From positions 1 through 64,000 of the forward strand of contig NZ_JACCIU010000002.1 in NCBI RefSeq assembly GCF_019303535.1: DNA of 64,000 nt, given 5' to 3'. Below, piece by piece: positions 43,463 through 52,510 of the stretch (position 1 is the stretch's first letter; each line of letters opens with the position of its first letter). The translations under genes and the position numbers were made by a program. Below the pieces are notes generated by a model. That model saw only the letters and a list, made by a program, of their open reading frames with translations. It did no database searches and was not told where the DNA came from. The stretch is from Lactobacillus sp. Sy-1 (GTDB lineage: Bacteria > Bacillota > Bacilli > Lactobacillales > Lactobacillaceae).

Positions 43463-46400
43463 ATGGCTACTTTTGATGAACTAATTAACCAAATTGATAA
43501 TAGTAACATTAATAATCAACGTGATAGAGGAACTGCTTTTGAGCACATGGTAGTTTCATATTTAAAGAATGAACCAATTTATAAGCAAAAATTTAAACAT
43601 GTCTGGCCACTAAATGAAGTACCAGAAAAATATGGCATTCCTAAAAAGGATACGGGAGTAGACATTGTTGCATGTGATATGAATGACAACTTAACGGCTG
43701 TTCAAGCTAAGTTTTACAAAGGTAAAGTCGGTAAGGATACCATTAATTCGTTTATAGCTGAGGCCGGTAAAGAATACTATGCTGATGGAATCATTGCATC
43801 CACTACTGACGACTGGAATGCAAATGCTCTAAATGCATTAAAGGGAAATTCAAAACCATTTACCATTATTGGATTATCACAATTACGCCGTGCCAATTTC
43901 GAATGGCAAAAATTTTCATTTACAAGTGATAATGATCTTTCATCACATAAGGATAAGCAGCTTAGAAGTTATCAAAAAGAAGCTATTGAAAAAGCGGTTC
44001 AGTATTTTAACCATAGTAATTATGAACATCATGACCGTGGAAAGTTAATCATGGCACCAGGAACTGGTAAAACCTTTACTAGTTTGAAAATTACCGAAGC
44101 CTTAATGAAGGATCAAGCTAAGCACACTTTTAATGTGCTTTATTTAGTGCCAAGTATCCAATTACTTTCTCAGACGCTATTCAATTGGAATGATGATATT
44201 GATGATCGAATCCATATGACATCCCTATCAGTCGTATCTGATCAAAAGGCAACTAAAAAAGCAGTCGATGGAAACGATGAATTAAATTCAACTGATATGG
44301 GCTTCCCTGCCACTACTGATGTTGATGAATTAATGCGCGATTATAAACAATTAAAGCTTACTGATGATGAAAATCGATTAACAATTAACGTTGTATTTTC
44401 GACGTATCAATCAATTGATGTTATTCATCAGGCCCAAGAATCAGGTTATCCTGAATTTGATCTAATCATTGCTGATGAAGCTCATCGAACGACTGGCGCT
44501 AAAAAGTTGGGTGAAGATAGTATGTTTACTAAAGTGCATTCAAACACGAATGTAAAGGGAAAGCTACGCCTTTATCAAACCGCTACTCCTAAAATATATG
44601 ATGAAAGTGCTAAAAAGAAAGCCGTTGAAAATAGTATTGTTGTTTCATCAATGGATGATGAAGTTATCTATGGTAAGGAATTCTTCAGGCTCGGTTTTGG
44701 AGCAGCTGTTGCTGGTGGATGGTTAACTGATTATAAGGTATCAGTGTTAGCGGTTAGTGAATCGTACATCAATAAAGATATGCAAAAGATTATGTCTAGC
44801 GATAACGGTTTAAAAGTTGATGATATTGGAAAAATAATTGGGGTTTGGAATGCAATGGTGAAGCGAAACGGAATTACTGGTGAAATCACTGGTGCTCCAA
44901 TGAAACGGGTAATTGGTTTTACTGATACCATTAAGCATTCCCAAACACTTTCAAATGAATTTAACCGTGTTGTTAACGACTATTTAGGTGCAAAGTCACG
45001 TGAAAGTTTTAATGTTGATGTTCATCATGTTGATGGTGGTTTGAACGCCTTACGTAAAAATGAGGAGATTGACTGGCTAGCTAGTGATAACTCAAACGAA
45101 AATCAGGCTAGAATGCTTTCAAATGTTAGATTCCTTACTGAAGGAATTGATGTTCCCAACTTAGATGGAATCGTCTTCTTTAACCCTAAAAAGTCGCAGG
45201 TTGATATTGTCCAAGCAGTTGGAAGAATCATGCGATTAGCTCCTAATAAGGAATATGGGTATATCATTATTCCAGTTGTCATTCCTGAAGGAGTGGATCC
45301 AAGCGAGGCATTGGATAACAACGAAAGATACCGTGCTGTTTGGCAGGTATTGAATGCACTTAGATCAACTGATGAAAGCTTTGAAGCAGAAGTTAATAAA
45401 CTTGATTTAAACAAGAAGAAATCAGGTCGTGTTGATACTAATATTGTGGGCAATAGTCCTAAAGACCCTATTGATGAAAGTACATGGAAGAGCGATGTTA
45501 ATAAACCTCAACAAATTGAACTTCCTCTAGATTGGCAAGAAATGCAGAACGCTTTCTATGGAAAAGTTGTTCAAAAAGTTGGTAACCGAAGATATCTTGA
45601 AGACTGGTCTAAAGATGTGGCTAACATTGCCAAACGCCATATTCAAAGAATTAAAGACTTAATTGATAGTAATTCGGGGGCTAAAGAAGCCTTTAATAAG
45701 TTTGTAAAGAGTTTACGGTATAACATCAATGAGTCTATTAGTGGCCAACAAGCTATTGAAATGTTAGCTCAACATTTAATTACCGAGCCTATTTTTAACG
45801 CTTTGTTTGGTGAATATAGTTTTGTTAACAATAATGTTGTGTCTAAAACTATGAATGATGTGCTTAGTGCATTTAAAGTCTTTGGATTTAATAAGGAACA
45901 AGAAGATTTAAAACCATTCTATGATTCAATTACATTAAGAGCTAGTGGAATTGATAATGCTGAAGGTAAGCAAAAGCTTATCTTAACGCTTTACGATAAG
46001 TTCTTTAGTAAAGGGTTTAAAGAAACGACTGAACAGTTGGGAATTGTATTTACACCTGTTGAAGTAGTTGACTTCATTGTTAATTCAGTTGATCATGCAT
46101 TACAAAAATACTTTGGGAAGCGATTAGTTGATAAGAATGTCAATATTCTTGATCCATTCACTGGAACAGGAACATTCATGACACGTACATTAACACATTT
46201 CAAGAAACAATTAGATAATAAAGAGATTACTTATGATGATATATTGCGTAAGTACATGCATGAAATGTATGCAAATGAAATTGTGCTTCTAAGTTACTAC
46301 ATTGCTGCTATCAATATTGAAGCAACATTTGAGGATATTAATCCAGATAAAGATTACAAGCCATTTGATGGAATTGTGCTTACTGATACGTTTGCTAGTA

Positions 46401-48172
46401 CCGAAAATAAGAACGCTTTAGATGATGAATTATTTGGTGAAAACAATGAACGTTTAAAACGTGAGCAAGAGCAGCCAATTACAGCTATTATTAGTAATCC
46501 ACCTTATTCAATCGGTCAAAGAAGTGCTAATGATGATAATGAAAATGTACATTATCCATATTTAGATAATCAAATAAAAAGAACATACGTTGAACATAGT
46601 TCTTCTACAGTTGTAAAAAGCAATTATGATAGCTATATAAAGGCCTTTAGGTGGGCTTCTGATAGAATTGGTTATAATGGTGTTATTGGTTTTATAACTA
46701 ATGGTAGTTTCTTAAGTAGTGGTAGTTTAGATGGATTCAGATATTCAATTTTTAATGATTTTAATCATCTTTATGTATTTAACCTACGTGGTAATCAAAG
46801 AACTATTGGAGAGCAATCACGTAAAGAGGGTGGAAAGATTTTTGGTTCTGGAAGTCGTGCTCCAATTGCAATAAGTATTTTAGTTAAAGATGGTTCTGAT
46901 AACCATGAAATCTATTATCATGATATAGGAGATTATTTATCTAAAAGTGAAAAACTAAAGATAATTAATGATAAAGTTGATATTTCACATGTTGATTGGA
47001 AAAATATTAATCCTGATAATTATAATGATTGGCTAGATAAAAGAGATGTTAACTATACAAAATATCTTCCATTGTTTGGTAAGAATAATCATGTATTTAA
47101 TGTTAAAACTTCAGGTATAACAACTAATAGAGATTCATGGCTTATTAATTTTAATAAAGAATACACGGAACATATTGGTAATAAACTAATAAAAAATTAT
47201 GATTATGAATTAAAAAATTCAGTTAACTATGAAAAGGCTACTAAAGACGATAGTAAAATAAAATGGAGTGCCACGTTAAAAAATAGATACTTATCTAACC
47301 AATACATTTCTGATAATCATAAAGTTATCCCAATAATGTATAGACCTTTCACAAAACGGAACTTGTACTACAATAGTAATGTTATAGACAGACCACGAGC
47401 TTTTGAAAAAATTTGGGGTAAAAATAATATCAGTTTATTAATAAGTGGAAAGGGTTCTCACAAATCTTTCGATGTTTTTGTAACAGATTGTATATCTGAT
47501 TACCATGTTGTAATATCGGGAACTCAAGTATTTCCCTTTTATGATGAATGGGAAGATAAACAATATAATTTATCAGACGCATTTATTAAGCAACTTAATA
47601 TGACACATAAAGATGCGTTAGCTTATATATATGGATTACTGAATTCTAATAGTTATCAAAATAAGTATTCTAGTGATCTTGTTAAGGATACACCACGCAT
47701 TCCAATTGCAAAAAATAAAGAAAAATACGTTGAAATTGGAAAGAATTTAATGGGCTTACATCTTAATTATGAAAAAGTTAGCCCATATAGCGATGTAAAA
47801 GTTATAGGATCTGACGATAGTGACTATACTGTTAAGAAGATGAGATTTGCAAAATACCGGAATCCTGAAACAAAGAAGTTAATCAATGATAAATCTACTA
47901 TTATCTTCAACGATGACATTACTGTTTCTAATATCCCTGAAAAAGCATATGATTACGTTGTTAACGGACGTTCTGCAATTGAATGGATTATGGATCAATA
48001 TCAAGTTAAAACTGATAAGAAAACACAAATTACTGATAATCCAAATGAATACAGTGATGATCCTAAGTATATTTTTAATTTGTTACTAAGCATTATTAAT
48101 GTATCTGTTAAAACTGTTGATTTAATCAATCAATTACCTAAGTTTGAAGTCGATGAAGAAGCTAATAAGTAA
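43463..48172 (+). CDS. Type ISP restriction-modification enzyme (LlaGI/LlaBIII-like)
   Basis: Single-polypeptide restriction-modification enzyme of 1569 residues, close to the length of LlaGI. Order: Mrr-like PD-(D/E)xK nuclease (about 20-110, Asp66 in TGVDIVA and Lys in VQAKFY), SF2 helicase/translocase (Walker A APGTGKT near 198-204, DEAH near 336, motif VI QAVGRIMR), coupler, N6-adenine methyltransferase (motif I DPFTGTGTFMTR near 897, motif IV NPPY near 1012), and a C-terminal target-recognition region (about 1080-1500). It methylates host sites and, when converging enzymes meet on unmodified DNA, cleaves. AAGGAG before ATG 43463 fixes the start. The recognition region is visibly more AT-rich than the motor domains, consistent with specificity exchange. 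Confidence 0.95.
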   Translation: MATFDELINQIDNSNINNQRDRGTAFEHMVVSYLKNEPIYKQKFKHVWPLNEVPEKYGIPKKDTGVDIVACDMNDNLTAVQAKFYKGKVGKDTINSFIAEAGKEYYADGIIASTTDDWNANALNALKGNSKPFTIIGLSQLRRANFEWQKFSFTSDNDLSSHKDKQLRSYQKEAIEKAVQYFNHSNYEHHDRGKLIMAPGTGKTFTSLKITEALMKDQAKHTFNVLYLVPSIQLLSQTLFNWNDDIDDRIHMTSLSVVSDQKATKKAVDGNDELNSTDMGFPATTDVDELMRDYKQLKLTDDENRLTINVVFSTYQSIDVIHQAQESGYPEFDLIIADEAHRTTGAKKLGEDSMFTKVHSNTNVKGKLRLYQTATPKIYDESAKKKAVENSIVVSSMDDEVIYGKEFFRLGFGAAVAGGWLTDYKVSVLAVSESYINKDMQKIMSSDNGLKVDDIGKIIGVWNAMVKRNGITGEITGAPMKRVIGFTDTIKHSQTLSNEFNRVVNDYLGAKSRESFNVDVHHVDGGLNALRKNEEIDWLASDNSNENQARMLSNVRFLTEGIDVPNLDGIVFFNPKKSQVDIVQAVGRIMRLAPNKEYGYIIIPVVIPEGVDPSEALDNNERYRAVWQVLNALRSTDESFEAEVNKLDLNKKKSGRVDTNIVGNSPKDPIDESTWKSDVNKPQQIELPLDWQEMQNAFYGKVVQKVGNRRYLEDWSKDVANIAKRHIQRIKDLIDSNSGAKEAFNKFVKSLRYNINESISGQQAIEMLAQHLITEPIFNALFGEYSFVNNNVVSKTMNDVLSAFKVFGFNKEQEDLKPFYDSITLRASGIDNAEGKQKLILTLYDKFFSKGFKETTEQLGIVFTPVEVVDFIVNSVDHALQKYFGKRLVDKNVNILDPFTGTGTFMTRTLTHFKKQLDNKEITYDDILRKYMHEMYANEIVLLSYYIAAINIEATFEDINPDKDYKPFDGIVLTDTFASTENKNALDDELFGENNERLKREQEQPITAIISNPPYSIGQRSANDDNENVHYPYLDNQIKRTYVEHSSSTVVKSNYDSYIKAFRWASDRIGYNGVIGFITNGSFLSSGSLDGFRYSIFNDFNHLYVFNLRGNQRTIGEQSRKEGGKIFGSGSRAPIAISILVKDGSDNHEIYYHDIGDYLSKSEKLKIINDKVDISHVDWKNINPDNYNDWLDKRDVNYTKYLPLFGKNNHVFNVKTSGITTNRDSWLINFNKEYTEHIGNKLIKNYDYELKNSVNYEKATKDDSKIKWSATLKNRYLSNQYISDNHKVIPIMYRPFTKRNLYYNSNVIDRPRAFEKIWGKNNISLLISGKGSHKSFDVFVTDCISDYHVVISGTQVFPFYDEWEDKQYNLSDAFIKQLNMTHKDALAYIYGLLNSNSYQNKYSSDLVKDTPRIPIAKNKEKYVEIGKNLMGLHLNYEKVSPYSDVKVIGSDDSDYTVKKMRFAKYRNPETKKLINDKSTIIFNDDITVSNIPEKAYDYVVNGRSAIEWIMDQYQVKTDKKTQITDNPNEYSDDPKYIFNLLLSIINVSVKTVDLINQLPKFEVDEEANK

Positions 48173-48193
48173 AGATATATTTTGAAAATACAT

Positions 48194-48310
48194 TTATAGA
48201 ATTGTATCACTTTCCTTTAAACCAAATCCCTTAGCAATTGTACTTGCCCCAATACCGTAAAGGTATTGAGTTATCATTGTTAATTTTTCCTCTAAAATAT
48301 ATTTATCCAT
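48194..48310 (-). pseudogene. Fragment of an IS3/IS150-type transposase helix-turn-helix
   Basis: A 38-residue remnant beginning MDKYILEEKL with ITQYLYGIGASTIAKGFGL, resembling the N-terminal helix-turn-helix of OrfA/InsJ-type proteins, then a stop. It abuts the left end of the neighbouring deleted IS element. Non-functional relic. Confidence 0.5.
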
Positions 48311-48343
48311 ACAAAACGGGGCTGTGACATAACTCCTTAAAAT

Positions 48344-48393
48344 AAATGGTTCTTGTCGGAAGAAATAATAATTTCTTCCGACAAGAACCATTT
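48344..48393. repeat. 23-base perfect inverted repeat inside the IS relic
   Basis: Arms 48344-48366 and 48371-48393 with a 4-base AATA loop, near the left terminal repeat and just after the transposase C-terminus; possible terminator shielding the element. Confidence 0.85.
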
Positions 48394-48735
48394 TTACATT
48401 TAATAAAAGAAAATTAGTTACTAATGAAGCTATCTTTATGATGTTCATTGCCGTTAATACGATTCCAGTTTCTCTTTTGACTTTATTAATTCCTCGAACT
48501 GAAAATCGAGTGAACTTCAAATAACCTTTCAAGTGTCCAAAAAACGATTCGACATCTATTTTTCTTCGTGCATAGATTGAGATAGATGGACTTTTTTTGT
48601 GGTTTACAGTCGGTAGATATACTCAAATTCATTTGATTTATTTTATAATTATTCATGTTGTGTTGTTCCTTTAGGAGAATGATTTGAAGAAAGTTGGAGT
48701 GTGAACCAGCTTTCTTTTCTATATATTATACATAA

Positions 48736-48778
48736 AAACAGGCAACGATAAGAAAAAGTTTCTTATCGTTGCCTGTTT
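48736..48778. repeat. 20-base perfect inverted repeat inside the IS relic
   Basis: Arms 48736-48755 and 48759-48778 with a 3-base loop, 10 bases from the right terminal repeat; probably blocks inward transcription. Confidence 0.85.
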
Positions 48779-48821
48779 GTTTGTTGTGACTTATGTCGCA
48801 GCCTCGTTTTATGTTACTTCC

Positions 48822-49643
48822 TTATTTATATAATCGTTTAATTATTTCAGTAGATTCCTTCATTGCCTTTTCATTTTTATTTCTAAATAAATAGTATACA
48901 AAATCCGGAACTGTCACGGTATTACATCTAGTAATATAAATGCTGTCTTGAATTTGCCTAATATATTGATCTGATATAATTTTTGGGTTTTCTATAGATT
49001 CCTTAACACTTTTAACTATTGACTTTTCTGATTTAATAGTGTTATTGAACATCACAAAATTTTTTCTTAAAAATGATAGTATAGGCAAAATTATAGCTAC
49101 ATAATACATAGGAAAAATAAAAAAGCAAAGCACAATTAAAATAGCGTATATAAAAATACAATAATTTTTGCATATCTTTGATTGTTTTAAAGTCCAGTTA
49201 GCGTTGTTATATTGACAAACTAGCGTATCTTTTTTTATATCACCAGTATTAGGAATGCTATACCAATTCATAAGATCATTAAAATTTGATTTATCTACAT
49301 GTTTTTTGATGAATTCTATTGATACTATCTTATCTATCAATACACAGTTCCAATTAATAGAAAAAATTTTGGTATCGAACTGCTCTTGTATATTTGCTCC
49401 TTTATTAACTAATTTATTGTTAATAATCAGTAAAAAATTTGTTAAAAAAGTAAAAAATATTCCTATCATCATTGATTTTTCTAAGTCTTTAAATCCTAAC
49501 ATTTTAACTATTATTGGAATTATTGATGAAAAAAAAGAGAGGTAAAAATACTTTTTGGCCCTTGAATATACATTTCTTTGAGCAGACAGTAATTCTAGCA
49601 TTTCTTTTGAATTCTGTTTTTCTATATTTAAATTTAAACTCAT
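48822..49643 (-). CDS. S-4TM family putative pore-forming effector
   Basis: A 273-residue membrane protein with two hairpin pairs of hydrophobic segments (about 35-55 and 58-80; then 160-180 and 182-200) around a soluble region, and a C-terminal helical tail. This matches the S-4TM effector layout described next to SMODS/CD-NTase genes. On activation by a cyclic nucleotide it would permeabilise the membrane and kill or arrest the infected cell. Its ATG (49643) overlaps the CD-NTase stop (TAATG), so the pair is translationally coupled. Very AT-rich DNA. Confidence 0.82.
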   Translation of the reverse strand: MSLNLNIEKQNSKEMLELLSAQRNVYSRAKKYFYLSFFSSIIPIIVKMLGFKDLEKSMMIGIFFTFLTNFLLIINNKLVNKGANIQEQFDTKIFSINWNCVLIDKIVSIEFIKKHVDKSNFNDLMNWYSIPNTGDIKKDTLVCQYNNANWTLKQSKICKNYCIFIYAILIVLCFFIFPMYYVAIILPILSFLRKNFVMFNNTIKSEKSIVKSVKESIENPKIISDQYIRQIQDSIYITRCNTVTVPDFVYYLFRNKNEKAMKESTEIIKRLYK

Positions 49644-50647
49644 TAATTGAAGAAGTCCTTCCAAAGATTAATAGCCATCTCATTAGAATCAATTGACTCA
49701 AGCCAAATAGCTTTATTTGAAATATTCTTAAAGTTATTAAGTGATTTAAGCAAATAATTAATATCATCATTATTTATATAATTTATTACTCCTTGGATTC
49801 TTTTTCTATCGTAAACTTCATATCTACAATAGGTTAACATATAATCCATAAATTTATTTATAAAAATTCTATAATTATTTTCCTCTGATACATTAAACAT
49901 TGGACTATCAATAAAATCTAGTATCATAGTTTCGAGAACATAAGATGGTATGTAATTATAAATACCACTTCTGTAGTTCCAGTACTTTAAAATTCTTATT
50001 ACTCTTTTTAAATCAATATTAATAACTTTTTGATGTTCATCAATATCATTACGATCTAGCATAGGATTAGTTCTTTCCCATTTTCCATATCCATTTGGGA
50101 TTAAATAAAATGATTGTCCTAATTCATTCTCAACAGTTTTAAAAGAAGGTACTATATCAAAACCCCAATCATAACTTGATAATTCTAATCTTAGTGCTTG
50201 CATGTTCCTTTTTATTTCTGATTTTTTATATTGATTAATCTTTTTTAATTCGCTCCTTATTAAATTTATCATTCTTATAGAGCTCAAAGTTCCACTTTCA
50301 CCAATTAATGATGTTAACTGTGTTGATTTTTCATTAGGAAATATGTCTATATCATTCCAAATACTATTGTTAAAATTAGAAAGACTTCCTTGAGCTGAAA
50401 ATATAATCATTATATCTACATCGTTTAATGGTTTAAACTGTGTTTTTCTAGCGTAGGAACCCATTTTCAAATAAAAATCATTACTTCCCCATAAATCTGG
50501 AAAGGAATTTAAATTATTAGAAAACGATTTTATTTCAGAAGTTAGCCAATCACAACTATTTTTAGCCGCAATAATTGTATCTTGTGAAATTTTTATATTA
50601 GAATTTACATAATTTTCAAACCAAGCATTTACTATTATTTTAAACAC
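49643..50647 (-). CDS. CD-NTase (SMODS cyclic oligonucleotide synthase)
   Basis: A 334-residue nucleotidyltransferase. G63-S64 in KMGSYARKTQ, then D76 and D78 in NDVDIMI, and third Asp D164 in GFDIVPS form the DNA polymerase beta-like active site of cGAS/DncV-like enzymes. The C-terminal helical half fits the family. With the S-4TM gene it forms a two-gene CBASS (no Cap2/Cap3 genes). The start is GTG at 50647, inside a GAGGTG that looks more like a ribosome site; a non-standard start a few codons later is possible. The product nucleotide is unknown. Confidence 0.88.
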   Translation of the reverse strand: MFKIIVNAWFENYVNSNIKISQDTIIAAKNSCDWLTSEIKSFSNNLNSFPDLWGSNDFYLKMGSYARKTQFKPLNDVDIMIIFSAQGSLSNFNNSIWNDIDIFPNEKSTQLTSLIGESGTLSSIRMINLIRSELKKINQYKKSEIKRNMQALRLELSSYDWGFDIVPSFKTVENELGQSFYLIPNGYGKWERTNPMLDRNDIDEHQKVINIDLKRVIRILKYWNYRSGIYNYIPSYVLETMILDFIDSPMFNVSEENNYRIFINKFMDYMLTYCRYEVYDRKRIQGVINYINNDDINYLLKSLNNFKNISNKAIWLESIDSNEMAINLWKDFFN

Positions 50648-50773
50648 CTCTAAATTAATTATTAATAACTGCTCATACGATTAAACTTCAGAAAAACTTT
50701 TTAATAAAGTATAAATTTAATCATAGGAGCAATTAACGTAATTAAAAGATTACTTAATAGGAAAATTAAACAA

Positions 50774-52510
50774 TTATATATATCCATAAAATTGATTTAT
50801 CGTACTTTCGGCTGAATCAATATATTTGTTTAAAAATGATTTTAATGAATTAAATCCATTATTACTTGGATTAGCTTTAATATTGTATACATCTGTATAC
50901 TTCTCATTTAATTCAACATTGTCTTTTAAATCATCAATTTTTCCAGGATGAATAATGGCAACACCCAATACTGCCGACTTTTTATCTACATTCAAATCAC
51001 GAAATAGTTTTGACATTTTTTTATATTTTTCATCACAATAAGGAAATGGACTAAAGATCGAATCCTTATATGCAATTATTTGTGGCCCAGATGAATGTTT
51101 TCCATTCCAAACATACTTTATATCCCTATATTTAGTATCTAATATTATTGCATTAAAAAAGACATTATCAGAATCATATATTTCAATAGTAACATCAGGT
51201 CTATTATGAGTACCGCGATGAAACATTGGATTAGCATCTTTAGATTGTTTAGCAGATATTTTGTGATCATATATGACTTTCAAATAAAAATTATGATTGT
51301 CTTTAGTCTTACCATCCATAATCACTTCCGTATCTTCATTCAATCCCTTATAATCAGCAGAAACATCATCAAATATCCATCCACTTTTAGGTTTAAACCC
51401 AAGATCAACAAGTGCTTCAATTACCTTTACGTATCCCCAAATTTCATATAATAAATCAGTTCTTTTCCAATAATAATTGTATTGTCTTTCGAATTTATCG
51501 GAAAAATATGATAAATGTTCTAATTTCCAATAAATAGAATGGATAAAGGAATATCTACTATCTAAATTACTATTACTAGTTGAGGAAAACATATTTGTGT
51601 TTTTATCAGCTACATCTTTGAACCAGTCCTTATTATAAATGGAATTTATTATAGATATATAAGAGCTAAGCACATTTTTTACGTTTATCTGGTCATTATT
51701 AATTGTGCTATAGTCAGATATTTGTAATAGTCTTTCAACAACCGTATATATATACTTAAACTCCCTTTTTAAACTTATATTATCAACAGTATTATAGTTT
51801 ATTTTTCTACCTTTTCCATAATATTTATATCTATTATTTTGTCTGGTAGACATTTCCTTTTTTGACTTTCTATCTATAAATCCGTTCAATTTATTAGTCC
51901 ATTGATAATAATTAGATATTGCAAATCTAGGACTATTAATCAAATCAAAGCAAAAATTTGAAAAGTTATTTTGTTGATCACATAATAGTTCAATTGCCTT
52001 AATGTCATTATACGTCAACTCTGATGAGTAATTGGACTTCATACCATTATTATTAGATATAAATGATCTAGATAAGCCTCTAACAGTTTTCTCTAAATCT
52101 ATCTTAAGCTTATCTAAACCATCACTAGTTAAATGTTTAGGAGTAATTTTGAGCACAGAATAAAATACATCCATTGTGTCTTCATTAACCAGCTTTAACA
52201 AATACATTCCAGGTAAATACTTAAAATCATTATTATTATTGTCATATAGTTCATATGGAACATCACTAGGATTTATATACAAATTATTATTATCATCTTT
52301 TTTTATTCTAGAAGAATTTTTTCTGTTATTACTTATTAAATCTAAACCATCTAAGTATATTCTATAATTTTCTAAATTTTTAAAAACAAGTTCAGAAATA
52401 GTATTTTCTGGAAGTTCTAGAGGTACAGAATCTAATTCTTTATTGGAAAAAACAAAATCCATTTTCCCATATTTTTTACTATTAATATAAATTTTATCTT
52501 GCAAATCCAT
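50774..52510 (-). CDS. McrC-like DUF2357/PD-(D/E)xK nuclease subunit
   Basis: A 578-residue protein. The N-terminal half is DUF2357-like (beta-rich start, then a helical region), and the C-terminal quarter has the nuclease pattern RPDVTIEIYD followed by ILDTKYRD (about 455), the D and D-x-K of the McrC/PDDEXK_7 family. Its start overlaps the McrB-like gene by 17 bases. It would be the nuclease driven by that AAA+ partner. The next gene downstream, a CD-NTase, follows after 126 bases on the same strand. Confidence 0.85.
   Translation of the reverse strand: MDLQDKIYINSKKYGKMDFVFSNKELDSVPLELPENTISELVFKNLENYRIYLDGLDLISNNRKNSSRIKKDDNNNLYINPSDVPYELYDNNNNDFKYLPGMYLLKLVNEDTMDVFYSVLKITPKHLTSDGLDKLKIDLEKTVRGLSRSFISNNNGMKSNYSSELTYNDIKAIELLCDQQNNFSNFCFDLINSPRFAISNYYQWTNKLNGFIDRKSKKEMSTRQNNRYKYYGKGRKINYNTVDNISLKREFKYIYTVVERLLQISDYSTINNDQINVKNVLSSYISIINSIYNKDWFKDVADKNTNMFSSTSNSNLDSRYSFIHSIYWKLEHLSYFSDKFERQYNYYWKRTDLLYEIWGYVKVIEALVDLGFKPKSGWIFDDVSADYKGLNEDTEVIMDGKTKDNHNFYLKVIYDHKISAKQSKDANPMFHRGTHNRPDVTIEIYDSDNVFFNAIILDTKYRDIKYVWNGKHSSGPQIIAYKDSIFSPFPYCDEKYKKMSKLFRDLNVDKKSAVLGVAIIHPGKIDDLKDNVELNEKYTDVYNIKANPSNNGFNSLKSFLNKYIDSAESTINQFYGYI

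Larger units (their letters stand above)
48313..48810 (-). mobile_element. Internally deleted IS1182-like element with intact terminal repeats
   Basis: 22-base terminal inverted repeats (48313-48334 and 48789-48810) match at 19 of 22 positions; the left begins AAAACGGGGCTGTGACATA. Inside, a transposase start (ATG at 48656, MNNYKINQMNLSISTD) is joined out of frame to the transposase C-terminal part (IDVESFFGHLKGYLKFTRFS, then RGINKVKRETGIV). The central DDE region is missing, so the element is non-autonomous. Two perfect hairpins lie inside. It sits exactly between the Type ISP gene and the minus-strand defence genes. Confidence 0.8.

Noticed and set aside
48313-48810. Active IS1182-family insertion sequence
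   Set aside because: The central catalytic region is deleted and the remaining parts are out of frame; only the ends look functional.
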